Assembly (NCBI GenBank): GCA_937915145.1
Contig: CALDNT010000225.1
Span: forward strand, 1 to 34,545
Origin: an uncultured Reyranella sp.
GTDB lineage: Bacteria > Pseudomonadota > Alphaproteobacteria > Reyranellales > Reyranellaceae
Length of the DNA stretch: 34,545 bases
Reading direction: 5' to 3'
This document shows, piece after piece, positions 1 to 7,891 of this stretch. The notes under the pieces are model-generated. The model worked only from the letters and a program-made list of their open reading frames with translations, did not search any database and was not told the DNA's origin. The translations under genes were made by a program, and so were the position numbers. Within the stretch, counting starts at the first letter, position 1. Every line of letters starts with the position of its first letter.

Positions 1-127
1 CTTGCTCGCCGCAACACGCCTCTGGCTTAGAACTTATGAGTCCACGCCCTAGTCGGAGTGTCTCCACGGCCTTAAAGTCCGCGGGCATTTCGAGCCCGCA
101 TTCCATCGCCGATGGGGAGACCCGCCC

Positions 128-1933
128 GTGAGACTGATCAATCCGAACCCCTTCACCACGCGCCCCGAGATTGTCGGGACGTTTGGCGTAGTCACTTCCA
201 CGCACTGGATCGCCACTGCGGTCGGCATGGGCATTCTCGAAAAAGGCGGCAACGCCTTCGATGCCGCCATCGCCACGGCCTTCACGCTGCAGGTCGTCGA
301 GCCGCATCTCTGCGGCCCTGGCGGCGATGTCCCGCTGATCCTGCACGACGTCCGCCGCGGCAAGACCGAAGTGATCTGCGGCCAGGGTTCGATGCCGGCC
401 GGTGCCACCATCGCCCACTACAAGGGCCTCGGTCTCGATCTTATTCCCGGTACCGGACTGCTGCCGGCCTGCGTCCCCGGCACGTTCGATGCCTTCATGC
501 TGGTGCTGCGCGACTACGGCACGATGCGGCTTGCCGACGTGCTGTCGCCCGCCATCGGCTACTGGCTGAACGGCTTTCCGCTGGTTGAACGCGCCTCAGC
601 CACCATCGCCACCGTGGCCGATCAATTCCGTACCCATTGGCCGACCTCGGCGGATGTCTTCCTGCCGGGTGGCAACGTGCCCAAGCCGGCATCGATGTTC
701 CGCAACGTGGCGCTGGGCAACAGCTATGCCCGCATCCTCAAGGAAGCCGAGGCCGGCGGCGGTGGTCGCGAGGCCGAGATCGAGCGGGCCCGCAATACCT
801 GGAGCCAGGGCTTCGTCGCCGAGGCAATCGACAGGTTTTGCCGGTCGCAGGAGATCATGGACGTCTCGGGCCAGCGCAATCGTGGCGTGCTGACGGGCGA
901 GGACATGGCCAGGTGGCAGGCCACTGTCGAGGCGCCGCTCACCTACGAATACGGCCGCTACAGCGTTTGCAAGGCGGGGCCATGGACGCAAGGGCCCGTC
1001 GTGTTGCAGCAGCTGGCCCTGCTCAAGGGGTACGACCTCGACGGCATGGATCCGACCAGCGCCGACTTCATCCATTTGCAGGTCGAGTGCCTGAAGCTCG
1101 CCTATGCCGATCGCGAGTCCTTTTATGGCGACCCCGCCTTCGTCGATGTGCCGATGCAGACCCTTCTGTCCGATGCCTACAATGCCGATCGCCGGGGATT
1201 GATCGATGCCGGGCGCGCCTCCCTCGAGCAGCGACCGGGCAAGGTCGACGGCTATGGCGGCGTGGTGAAGCTGCGCCGTGCCGACAGCGTGCGGCTGGGC
1301 GTGGCATCGAGCGGCGCCGGCGAGCCCACCGTCGGCCGTGTCGGCCAGACCACCGGCGACACGGTGCATTTCGACATCGTCGACAAGGACGGCAACATGA
1401 TCTCGGCAACCCCGTCGGGCGGCTGGCTGCAAAGCTCGCCGGTCATTCCCGAGCTTGGCTTTCCGCTCGGCACGCGTGGCCAGATGTTCTGGCTGGAGGA
1501 GGGCCTGCCGGGCTCGCTGGCGCCAGGCAAGCGGCCGCGCTCCACTCTCACGCCCACGTTGGCGCACCGTGACGGCCAGCCGTACATGGTCTGGGGTTCG
1601 CCCGGCGGCGACCAGCAGGATCAGTGGATCACCCAGCATTTCCTGCGCCACGTCCATTGCGGCATGAACCAGCAGGAGGCGATCGATGCGCCGGCATGGC
1701 ACAGCGAGCATTTCCCCAGCTCGTTCTGGCCACGCACAGCCCGCCCCGGCGTGCTGGTCCTGGAGGGTCGCATCCCGAAGGACACAGTGGCCGAGCTGAA
1801 GAAGCGCGGTCACGAGGTCGAGATCAACGACGACTGGTCGGAGGGTCGGATCACCTCGGCCACCCGCGACGATCCGTGGCGCAAGGCCGCCGCCAATCCG
1901 CGCGGCATGCAGGGCTACGCGGCGGGACGCTAA
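128..1933 (+). CDS. Gamma-glutamyltransferase-family Ntn hydrolase
   Basis: A 601-residue member of the gamma-glutamyltransferase (GGT) family, which are proenzymes that cut themselves to expose an N-terminal threonine nucleophile. The N-terminal part has the family signature (GGNAFDAAIAT near residue 40, VEPHLCGPGGD near 58). The small-subunit start is visible as GDTVHFDIVDKDGN, making Thr412 the predicted nucleophile. The downstream SPGGDQQDQW segment matches the GGT SPGG oxyanion region. The start is GTG with GGGGAGA 8 bp upstream. No signal peptide is seen, unlike periplasmic GGT, so the enzyme is probably cytoplasmic and closer to the HpxW/YwrD-type branch, where oxamate and other amides are substrates. 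The true substrate cannot be read from the sequence. It is followed 5 bp later by a DUF1028 gene and is probably co-transcribed with it. Confidence 0.9.
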   Translation: MRLINPNPFTTRPEIVGTFGVVTSTHWIATAVGMGILEKGGNAFDAAIATAFTLQVVEPHLCGPGGDVPLILHDVRRGKTEVICGQGSMPAGATIAHYKGLGLDLIPGTGLLPACVPGTFDAFMLVLRDYGTMRLADVLSPAIGYWLNGFPLVERASATIATVADQFRTHWPTSADVFLPGGNVPKPASMFRNVALGNSYARILKEAEAGGGGREAEIERARNTWSQGFVAEAIDRFCRSQEIMDVSGQRNRGVLTGEDMARWQATVEAPLTYEYGRYSVCKAGPWTQGPVVLQQLALLKGYDLDGMDPTSADFIHLQVECLKLAYADRESFYGDPAFVDVPMQTLLSDAYNADRRGLIDAGRASLEQRPGKVDGYGGVVKLRRADSVRLGVASSGAGEPTVGRVGQTTGDTVHFDIVDKDGNMISATPSGGWLQSSPVIPELGFPLGTRGQMFWLEEGLPGSLAPGKRPRSTLTPTLAHRDGQPYMVWGSPGGDQQDQWITQHFLRHVHCGMNQQEAIDAPAWHSEHFPSSFWPRTARPGVLVLEGRIPKDTVAELKKRGHEVEINDDWSEGRITSATRDDPWRKAAANPRGMQGYAAGR

Positions 1934-1938
1934 GACCC

Positions 1939-2652
1939 ATGACCTGGTCGATCATTTTCCATGAACGCGACAGCGGCCGGATCGCCATCGCGGTCGCCAC
2001 CAAGTTCTTCGCTGTCGGTGCGCGTGTTCCGAACATCGAACCCCAGAAAGGGGCGGTCTGCACCCAGGCGCTGACCAACCCGCTCTACGGTCCACGCGGT
2101 CGGCGCCTGATCCGTGAAGGCATAGGGGCATCCGATATCGTGCGCCTGCTGATCGCTCCCGATGCCGGCCGCGAACACCGCCAGGTCCATGTCATGGATG
2201 CCGGCGGCCGCTTCGCCGCCCATACCGGCGCCGAGTGCGTGCCATGGTGCGGTCACTGGACCGGCGACGACCTGTCGGTCGCAGGCAACATGCTGGCGGG
2301 TCCCGGCGTCGTTTCGGAGACCGTCCGGGTCCTGCGTGAACGCACCGACCTCGCGTTGCCGCGCCGTATGATCGCCGCCATGAGAGCAGGCGAGGCCGCC
2401 GGCGGCGACAAACGCGGCAAACAGTCCGCCGCCCTCGTCATCTACGGCAACCAGGAATATTCCGAACTCGATCTCAGGGTCGACGACCATATCGAACCGT
2501 TGCTGGAACTCGCGCGGCTCGAGTCCGTGAGCCGCGAGCGCTGGACGCACTTCCGCGCCTTCACGCCCACGCGCGAAAATCCCGCAGGTATCTTCGACCG
2601 CACCGAAATCGAGGCCGGCGTGGCCAGGAGCCTGGCTGCCGAAGACGTTTGA
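1939..2652 (+). CDS. DUF1028 family protein, GGT-linked copy
   Basis: A 237-residue DUF1028 protein, a family with an Ntn-hydrolase-like fold and no settled reaction. It carries the usual landmarks: an AVATKFFAVGARVP start region, NPLYGPRG near residue 50, GNMLAGPGVV mid-protein, GEAAGGDKRGKQSAA, and the LRVDDH motif near the C-terminus. I chose the ATG at 1939, 5 bp after the GGT stop, because the family begins M-T-[WF]-S-I. The open frame runs further upstream but only overlaps GGT. Coupling to GGT suggests a part in handling gamma-glutamyl or amide compounds; that is inference. A second, more divergent DUF1028 gene lies at 32910-33584. Confidence 0.88.
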   Translation: MTWSIIFHERDSGRIAIAVATKFFAVGARVPNIEPQKGAVCTQALTNPLYGPRGRRLIREGIGASDIVRLLIAPDAGREHRQVHVMDAGGRFAAHTGAECVPWCGHWTGDDLSVAGNMLAGPGVVSETVRVLRERTDLALPRRMIAAMRAGEAAGGDKRGKQSAALVIYGNQEYSELDLRVDDHIEPLLELARLESVSRERWTHFRAFTPTRENPAGIFDRTEIEAGVARSLAAEDV

Positions 2653-2684
2653 TCGCCGCGAATGGACCCGATGAGACTGAGCCA

Positions 2685-2718
2685 CGCCCGCGCACCGGTT
2701 GTTGCCGGTGCGCGGGCG
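2685..2718. terminator. Strong hairpin between convergent genes
   Basis: A perfect 14-bp inverted repeat (2685-2698 pairing with 2705-2718) around the 6-base loop TTGTTG. It lies between the DUF1028 stop (2652) and the stop of the convergent GNAT operon (2820). No T-run follows on either strand, so it is not a textbook intrinsic terminator. Its position suggests a bidirectional transcription stop or an RNA 3'-end stabiliser. The rest of the 2653-2819 gap holds nothing else I can recognise. Confidence 0.5.
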
Positions 2719-2819
2719 GGCCGGTGACGCCGCCTCGGCCCCAAGCCGGATGCCCGCACACCCCGAGAGGTGACGGGCCGACCGGCAATTCGTTGCGACG
2801 TCCGTTTCCTTGTCCGTAC

Positions 2820-3386
2820 TCAGTTCGAGGCGATACCCAGCGGCACGCCGGCGGCGTCGAGTTGCGGTTCGGGACGCAGCACCACCGACTCAGGCGCCTC
2901 GACCTCTGGCAACGGCTTGCTCGGATCGACCGCCTTGACCATCGCCACGATCCGCTTGGCGCCAGAGGCGGCTTCCTCGGCAACCAGCCGGCGCCAGCCA
3001 TGCTTCTCCCAGTACGCCACGTCGCCCGGCAGCGTCTGGACGTAGAGCATATTGCACCCCCGTCCCGCAGCCAGCGTGCGACAGCGCTCGAGCAGGAGCT
3101 CGCCGATGTGATGGCCGCGGAAGCGCTGGATGACGGCCAGCCGTTCGGGCATGGCGAACGACTGAAACCAGCGCAGGCGGACCGTGCCTACCGGTTCGTC
3201 GCCGACATAGGCGATGACGTGAGTGGCGCCGAAATCGTGACCGTCGAACTCCTCGGAGTACGGCACGTCGAGTTCACCGATGAAGCAGGCCGCCCGTACG
3301 GCGAAGGCCTGCAGAGAGTCCTCCATCCTCATGGCAAGCTTGGTGGTGACGGCCGCGCCGCCGATTGATTGTGCGATTGTGTTCAT
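2820..3386 (-). CDS. GNAT-fold acyltransferase, paralogue A
   Basis: A 188-residue GNAT-type N-acyltransferase. The N-terminal half has the pattern VRAACFIGELDVPYSEEFDG-H-D seen in many GNATs, then the beta4 strand GTVRLRWF. The acyl-CoA loop reads QRFRGHHIGELLL (near residues 86-98), close to the classic Q/R-x-x-G-x-G/A. The last about 25 residues form an extension with VLRPEPQLDAAGV, which recurs in the adjacent paralogue. A GAGGGAGA ribosome site precedes the ATG. It is the third gene of a - strand operon, 12 bp after paralogue B. The acceptor substrate is unknown. Confidence 0.8.
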   Translation of the reverse strand: MNTIAQSIGGAAVTTKLAMRMEDSLQAFAVRAACFIGELDVPYSEEFDGHDFGATHVIAYVGDEPVGTVRLRWFQSFAMPERLAVIQRFRGHHIGELLLERCRTLAAGRGCNMLYVQTLPGDVAYWEKHGWRRLVAEEAASGAKRIVAMVKAVDPSKPLPEVEAPESVVLRPEPQLDAAGVPLGIASN

Positions 3387-3398
3387 CTGATATCTCCC

Positions 3399-4022
3399 TC
3401 AATTCGCCCGACGACCGCCGTCCCAACCCGCATGCGGATTGCTTGCGCCCCGCTCCATCGACTGCTCCAGGACTCCCGGCGCATCGAGTTGGTCTTCCGG
3501 ACGGTTGAGCACCATCGGGTCGGTAAATACTGTCGGTATGTGGTCCGGATCGACGCTGAGGTCGCAAGCAAAGGCGCCATATTCGTGATCCGAGAAATGA
3601 AATATCCTGTCGTCGACCTTATGGAAGCCGCCACGCTCCATGATCTGCCACAGGCGATGCTGCGAATGCAGGTAGGCCTTGGGATAGCCCTTCTTGCGGG
3701 CGAACTCCTTGGCCCACTCGACGAAGGGCATGAACAGACCCAGCGAGCGGTAGCGTTTCAGAATGACCGCGCGCTCGAATTTGGCGAAAGTGGCAAACCA
3801 CCTCAAACGCATGCATGCCGCCGGCTCACCGTCGACATATAGTATGAGATGGCTGGCAGAGTAGTCGTTGCCGTCGAATTCCTCCCAATACGGACAATGC
3901 TGTTCGCCCATGTAGACAGCAGCGCGCAACATGTAGCACTGCAGCATTTCGTCGGAAGTCGAAGCAAGCTTGATGGTCACGGCGGGATGGTTCGATAGCC
4001 CCGCAGCTAGTTGCACTGTCAT
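3399..4022 (-). CDS. GNAT-fold acyltransferase, paralogue B
   Basis: A 207-residue GNAT-like protein, clearly paralogous to its downstream neighbour. It shares the VTIKLAS start, LRAAVYMGEQHCPYWEEFDG-N-D, the MRLRWF strand, and a C-terminal extension with VLNRPEDQLDAPGV. Its acyl-CoA loop is altered (KRYRSLGLFMPF): the glycine after arginine seen in paralogue A is replaced, so acyl-CoA binding may differ or be lost. It starts 1 bp after the stop of the membrane/nucleotidyltransferase gene, so translation is probably coupled. The pair may work as a heterodimer (inference). No specific substrate can be assigned. Confidence 0.78.
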   Translation of the reverse strand: MTVQLAAGLSNHPAVTIKLASTSDEMLQCYMLRAAVYMGEQHCPYWEEFDGNDYSASHLILYVDGEPAACMRLRWFATFAKFERAVILKRYRSLGLFMPFVEWAKEFARKKGYPKAYLHSQHRLWQIMERGGFHKVDDRIFHFSDHEYGAFACDLSVDPDHIPTVFTDPMVLNRPEDQLDAPGVLEQSMERGASNPHAGWDGGRRAN

Positions 4023-4023
4023 G

Positions 4024-5319
4024 TCAGTCCCCCTCGGTCAGTACTCCGTTATCGTTCCGGAAACGGCGGCCCCCAGCCGCCACCACCGGAGCATTCGCAG
4101 TCAATTGCTCGAGCACTTCGGTAACCACGGCCGAGGTCATTCCCTTGGTCCCACCCCGGATCGCAGTTGCTGAAACGGTATCGCGACGCAGGATCCGCCA
4201 CGGGTAGATCCAGCCGCATTCGTCGTAGATCTGGCGGACGGTCATGCCGCCGATATCCGTGCCGTGCAGACCGTGCAGCCGCGCCCCGGGATTGGCTTTC
4301 CTGATCTCGGCGATTACGCCCTGGAAGCCCTTCTTGTTGTAGGTCTCGCTGGAAAACGCGACCTCGACGCGGTTGCCAAGACCGGCTTCCGCCAACGCGA
4401 GTTCGATCAGCACCTTCCGCGTCTCGGGCGGCAGGAACATCCGCCCCGACGGGAAGTAGTCGACATTCATGTCGGCCTTGTCGGTGGTCTCGTAGACTTG
4501 AAAGCCGCTCTGCATCCGGCCGACCCGGAGTTCGCCCTTGCGGAACGCCTCGGCATGGATTCGCGGCACCAAGGTCGGATGGATGACGACCTTGTCGAGG
4601 CCGCGCTCGTCCATCGCCTGCCGCACCATGGCCAGATGGGTGTTGTGGAAGGGGTTGAAGGTGCCGAAGAAGAGCCCAATGCCGCCCTGGGGCGCCAGCT
4701 TCGAGCGGAGATCCGACAGCAACCCGATGCCGAACAACACCGCGCCGAAGCCGAAGCCCACGACCAGGAAGGCCTCGCGAGCAACCGGTATCCCGGCTGT
4801 GCCGAACGATGCGAGTACGATGTTGACTGCCAGACCCACCAGCACGTTGCGGTTCGCATCGCCCACGCCGCGTGCGACGAGGTACATGCCGAGATACTGG
4901 GTGCCCTGCGAGGCGAGCGTCGTGATGAGCGCGGCTGAGGCGAACCCGCCCACCGATGCAATGCCATCACGGTTCAGTGCTCCACCCCACAACATAATCC
5001 CGAATACCGCCAGATTGAACCCGTACTGCGGGATAAACCTTCCGAGCCGGCCAGCCGTGACGAAGCCAAACAGATTGCTGGCCCACAGGTCGGCTTTGTT
5101 GCTGAGCTTGGCGTAGCTCGGCATGAACACCCCGACGAAGACTGACACGCCAATCAGCGACGGGTTAGCCCAACTGCCGTGCGCGTACGCATAGCTCAAG
5201 TAAGAAAGAAGGGCAGCGAATGCCGCCATGCGAGTCGAAGGACTGCGCACATAGCGGACGAACCGGTCGACGAACGTCGAATACCTGGTCGTCTTGTTGT
5301 CCGAGCCGACGACGGCCAC
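4024..5319 (-). CDS. Membrane protein fused to NadD-like nucleotidyltransferase
   Basis: A 431-residue two-part protein. Residues about 30-205 are hydrophobic with roughly five to seven membrane spans (for example about 31-45, 54-67, 100-114, 122-150, 158-172, 182-202). Residues about 212-400 look like an HxGH-class nucleotidyltransferase of the NadD type: GLFFGTFNPFHNTH near 215-228, HGTDIGG near 352, and SATAIR at 383-388 in place of the family ISSTxIR. The HxGH motif reads H225-N-T-H228, so the glycine is replaced by threonine while both histidines stay. The family transfers a nucleotidyl group from NTP to a phosphate; the substrate here is unknown. The start is GTG. It heads an operon with two GNAT genes and is divergent from a LysR gene. 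I do not know a named family with this membrane fusion. Confidence 0.7.
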   Translation of the reverse strand: MAVVGSDNKTTRYSTFVDRFVRYVRSPSTRMAAFAALLSYLSYAYAHGSWANPSLIGVSVFVGVFMPSYAKLSNKADLWASNLFGFVTAGRLGRFIPQYGFNLAVFGIMLWGGALNRDGIASVGGFASAALITTLASQGTQYLGMYLVARGVGDANRNVLVGLAVNIVLASFGTAGIPVAREAFLVVGFGFGAVLFGIGLLSDLRSKLAPQGGIGLFFGTFNPFHNTHLAMVRQAMDERGLDKVVIHPTLVPRIHAEAFRKGELRVGRMQSGFQVYETTDKADMNVDYFPSGRMFLPPETRKVLIELALAEAGLGNRVEVAFSSETYNKKGFQGVIAEIRKANPGARLHGLHGTDIGGMTVRQIYDECGWIYPWRILRRDTVSATAIRGGTKGMTSAVVTEVLEQLTANAPVVAAGGRRFRNDNGVLTEGD

Positions 5320-5411
5320 CGAAGCACCCTACCCCGTTAGAAGCGTCAATCGGAATATCCACAACCGGTAGATTGACTAACGAATACGAGGACTAAATAA
5401 GCGACGCTGGG

Positions 5412-5440
5412 CCTATACGATCGGTGAAAAAAGTCGTCTA
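5412..5440 (-). promoter_or_regulatory. Candidate sigma70 promoter of the membrane-NT/GNAT operon
   Basis: On the - strand, TAGACG (5440-5435) and TATAGG (5417-5412) are separated by 17 bp; each matches four of six consensus bases. Transcription would start near 5405, leaving a leader of about 85 bases before the GTG at 5319. The whole 5320-5553 gap is visibly richer in A+T than its surroundings, as expected for a divergent promoter region shared with the LysR gene. A partial dyad AGACA-N4-TGTCA lies nearby (about 5454-5468) and could be a regulator site. This is weak, motif-only evidence. Confidence 0.3.
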
Positions 5441-5553
5441 ATGGCCTACGAATGAGACACAAATGTCATTTCGCCGATAATGGCGTAAGGTAAACCACGA
5501 GGCTTCATTCAAGTAAACTTCGAGCCCGCAACCTTATTGTATCGATTGTTACT

Positions 5554-6513
5554 ATGGTCACGACACCCCCACGCAAGAGCAAAGTCCCAAATATTCTGGG
5601 TGACTGGGACGACGTTCGTTTTTTCCTGGCCGTCGCCAAGACCGGCAGCTTCAGTGCGGCCGCGACCCAGCTCAACACCAAGCAGACGACAGTCGGCCGG
5701 CGCATCCAGGCCCTCGAGCGCCGGTTGGGCGCCAAGCTGTTCGATCGTCACCGCCACGGTATGGAAGTGACCCCTGCCGCACGCGGCGTGCTCATGCAGG
5801 CCGAATCGATGATGTCGAACGCCACTTCGATCGAACGTCATCTCGCCGGTCTCGACCGCGAGATGGCGGGCATCGTACGCATCGCCGCCACCGAAGGGCT
5901 CGCGGCACACTGGCTGGTGCCGCGGCTGAGCCAGTTACGCCGTTCGCACCCGGACATCATCGTCCAGGCGATCGCGGGCGATCAGGTTCTCGATCTCGCC
6001 ACCCGTCAGGCCGACCTTGCGATCCGCTTCTTCCGACCGACATCGAACCAGCTCGTGGCCGCACGAGTCGGGCAGTTCAACATGTCGATCCTCGCCTCCG
6101 CGTCCTATGTTGAGCAGTACGGCTTGCCGCAAAAACTCAGCGACCTGCGCGAGCATCACATTGTTGATCACACAACGCTGCACACACTGCCGGCAATGAA
6201 GCCTTGGAGCGAAGCCGTCGAAAGCAGCACCAACATCGTCCTGCGCACCAACTCGTCGTACGCGGCCATCGCGGCAGTGCAGGTAGGCTACGGTATTTCG
6301 GTGTTCCCCGACTACGTCACCAAATCGTCGACCCTGATCGCGGCACCAATCGACCTGAATATCATCCGTGATATCTGGTTGGTCAGTCACGAGGAGACCA
6401 ACAAGGGGGTCCGCATCCGCACGGTGATCGACTACGTTCGGGAGCAGTTCCGCATCGACGAGCGTGAGTGGTTCTCCGCGTCTTTGCGCGGCAATTCGAT
6501 GGTGGCCGCCTAA
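5554..6513 (+). CDS. LysR-family transcriptional regulator
   Basis: A 319-residue LysR-type regulator. The winged helix-turn-helix is at about residues 18-77 (DVRFFLAVAKTGSFSAAA, then TTVGRRIQALERRLGAKLFDR), followed by a linker helix and a periplasmic-binding-protein-like effector domain (VRIAATEGLAAHWLVPRL near 110 onward). The effector domain keeps the family layout, including YGISVFPDYV near 250. The gene is divergent from the membrane-NT/GNAT operon across 234 bp, and LysR regulators commonly control a divergent target, so that operon is the most likely one. Its stop overlaps the stop of the convergent HIT gene. Confidence 0.92.
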   Translation: MVTTPPRKSKVPNILGDWDDVRFFLAVAKTGSFSAAATQLNTKQTTVGRRIQALERRLGAKLFDRHRHGMEVTPAARGVLMQAESMMSNATSIERHLAGLDREMAGIVRIAATEGLAAHWLVPRLSQLRRSHPDIIVQAIAGDQVLDLATRQADLAIRFFRPTSNQLVAARVGQFNMSILASASYVEQYGLPQKLSDLREHHIVDHTTLHTLPAMKPWSEAVESSTNIVLRTNSSYAAIAAVQVGYGISVFPDYVTKSSTLIAAPIDLNIIRDIWLVSHEETNKGVRIRTVIDYVREQFRIDEREWFSASLRGNSMVAA

Positions 6514-6962
6514 GGGGCCACCCCCGGTATCGCCGCCAACAGTCTCTTCCACACGGCCTCGATCTCGGCCTTGTCGCCGGGCTTGTATTCCCAGTTGAGC
6601 GCCACCCCGTCGTTCGGGCGGCGCGGCATGATGTGGATGTGCAGGTGCGGGACGCTCTGCCCGGCGCCTTCGCCGTTAGCCTGAAGCAGGTTCACGCCGT
6701 GCGGCTTCAGTTCGCCAATCATGGCCTTGGCGACACGCTGTGCGGTCTTCGCAACGGCGGCCAGCACCTCGGCTGGAATGACGTCGACCATCGGCCAGTG
6801 GCCCTTGGCGACTGCCAGCGCGTGGCCCGGATTGACCGGGTTGATGTCCATGAAGGCGATCGTCGCGTCATCCTCAAGCAGCTTGAAGCAGGGGATCTGA
6901 CCCGCGATGATCTTGCAGAAGATGCAGCTTCCATCGGTCGGATGGTTCCCCAGATTGCTCAT
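6510..6962 (-). CDS. HIT-family nucleotide hydrolase/transferase
   Basis: A 150-residue histidine-triad protein. The catalytic motif HLHIHIMP is at about residues 126-133, and the N-terminal CIFCKIIAGQIPC (about 13-25) matches the zinc/cysteine start of bacterial Hint-like HIT proteins. The DINPVNPGHALAVAK segment is also typical. Such proteins hydrolyse nucleoside phosphoramidates or dinucleotides; the exact substrate is not visible. The ATG overlaps the meaB stop as ATGA, making this the last gene of the glyQS-ppdK-meaB operon. Confidence 0.92.
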   Translation of the reverse strand: MSNLGNHPTDGSCIFCKIIAGQIPCFKLLEDDATIAFMDINPVNPGHALAVAKGHWPMVDVIPAEVLAAVAKTAQRVAKAMIGELKPHGVNLLQANGEGAGQSVPHLHIHIMPRRPNDGVALNWEYKPGDKAEIEAVWKRLLAAIPGVAP

Positions 6963-7891
6963 CGTGCTTCCTCCAGCGCCTTGCTCAGCACGCGCAGCCG
7001 TTCGAAGGGCTGGCCATCGGCCGGCAATGTCAGATCAAAGCCGAGACGGCCGAGCCGGGCAATCCCTTCGCGCCCGAAGCGTTCGCGCAGCGACTCCTCG
7101 ATCCAGCCCTCGCTCTGACGATGGCGGGTGATCGCGAGCCGGCCCTCGTCCGCCAGATATCGACGATGCGCCTCGAGCGTCTGCGTCAGCCCGTCGATGC
7201 CGGCGCCGCTGCGCGCCGACACCGCCAGCACCTTGAGGGGCCACAGACCTTTGCCGGCGACGGCCAGCGACAGTGCGACCGCCACGTCGGTCCGAGCCCG
7301 CTCGGCGGCGGCGCCGAGATCGGCTTTGGTAACAGCGATCAAGTGCGGAATCTCGACAATACCCGCCTTCATGAATTGCAGGGAGTCGCCCGAGCCCGGC
7401 TGGACACAGAACACTACCGTATCGGCGACCTCGGCCACGTCGGTTTCAGACTGGCCAACACCCACGGTCTCGATCAGCACCCAGTCGAACAGCGCCCGCA
7501 TCACGACCATCGCCGCCACCGTCTGGTCGGCAAGGCCACCAAGGCGGTCGCGCGCCGCCATCGAACGCACGAACACGCCGTCGTCCGCGGAATCATGGAC
7601 GATACGCACGCGATCACCCAGCAACGCACCGCCGCTGGCTTTGGATGAAGGATCGACCGCGATGACGCCGACGCTCTGGCCGTTCGCGCGCCACGCCGCA
7701 ACCAGTGCTGCGCAAAGCGAGGACTTGCCGACCCCGGGCGGCCCGGTGACGCCGACCACGTGGCCGCACGGCTGACGCCAGGCGGCATCGAGCAGGGCCT
7801 GCGTCGTCGTGTTCTCGGAGTCGCGCTCAATTGCTGCCAGTGCCGCCGCAAGCGCCCGCTTGCCGCCGTCACGAAGCGCCTGAAGCATCAT
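6959..7891 (-). CDS. meaB: MeaB/ArgK-type G3E GTPase
   Basis: A 310-residue P-loop GTPase of the MeaB/ArgK family, chaperones of adenosylcobalamin-dependent acyl-CoA mutases such as methylmalonyl-CoA mutase. Walker A is GPPGVGKSS (about 50-58), the Mg/base-2 segment AVDPSS is near 79, the switch ETVGVGQSE is at about 141-149, and TKAD (about 188-191) supplies guanine specificity. GALLGDRVR matches the family. A longer frame reaches 7966 but would overlap ppdK by about 75 bp; I chose the ATG at 7891, which overlaps the ppdK stop as ATGA. A second ATG follows immediately at 7888. No mutase gene is in the window, so the partner is encoded elsewhere. Confidence 0.88.
   Translation of the reverse strand: MMLQALRDGGKRALAAALAAIERDSENTTTQALLDAAWRQPCGHVVGVTGPPGVGKSSLCAALVAAWRANGQSVGVIAVDPSSKASGGALLGDRVRIVHDSADDGVFVRSMAARDRLGGLADQTVAAMVVMRALFDWVLIETVGVGQSETDVAEVADTVVFCVQPGSGDSLQFMKAGIVEIPHLIAVTKADLGAAAERARTDVAVALSLAVAGKGLWPLKVLAVSARSGAGIDGLTQTLEAHRRYLADEGRLAITRHRQSEGWIEESLRERFGREGIARLGRLGFDLTLPADGQPFERLRVLSKALEEAR

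Noticed and set aside
81-99. Hairpin GCGGGC-N7-GCCCGC upstream of the GGT gene
   Set aside because: A short 6-bp stem with no T-run; it may end an upstream gene outside the window, but the evidence is too thin to call.
596-1813. A 405-codon open frame on - inside the GGT gene
   Set aside because: It is antisense to a gene with full GGT family motifs and has no recognisable domain; long shadow frames are expected in GC-rich DNA.
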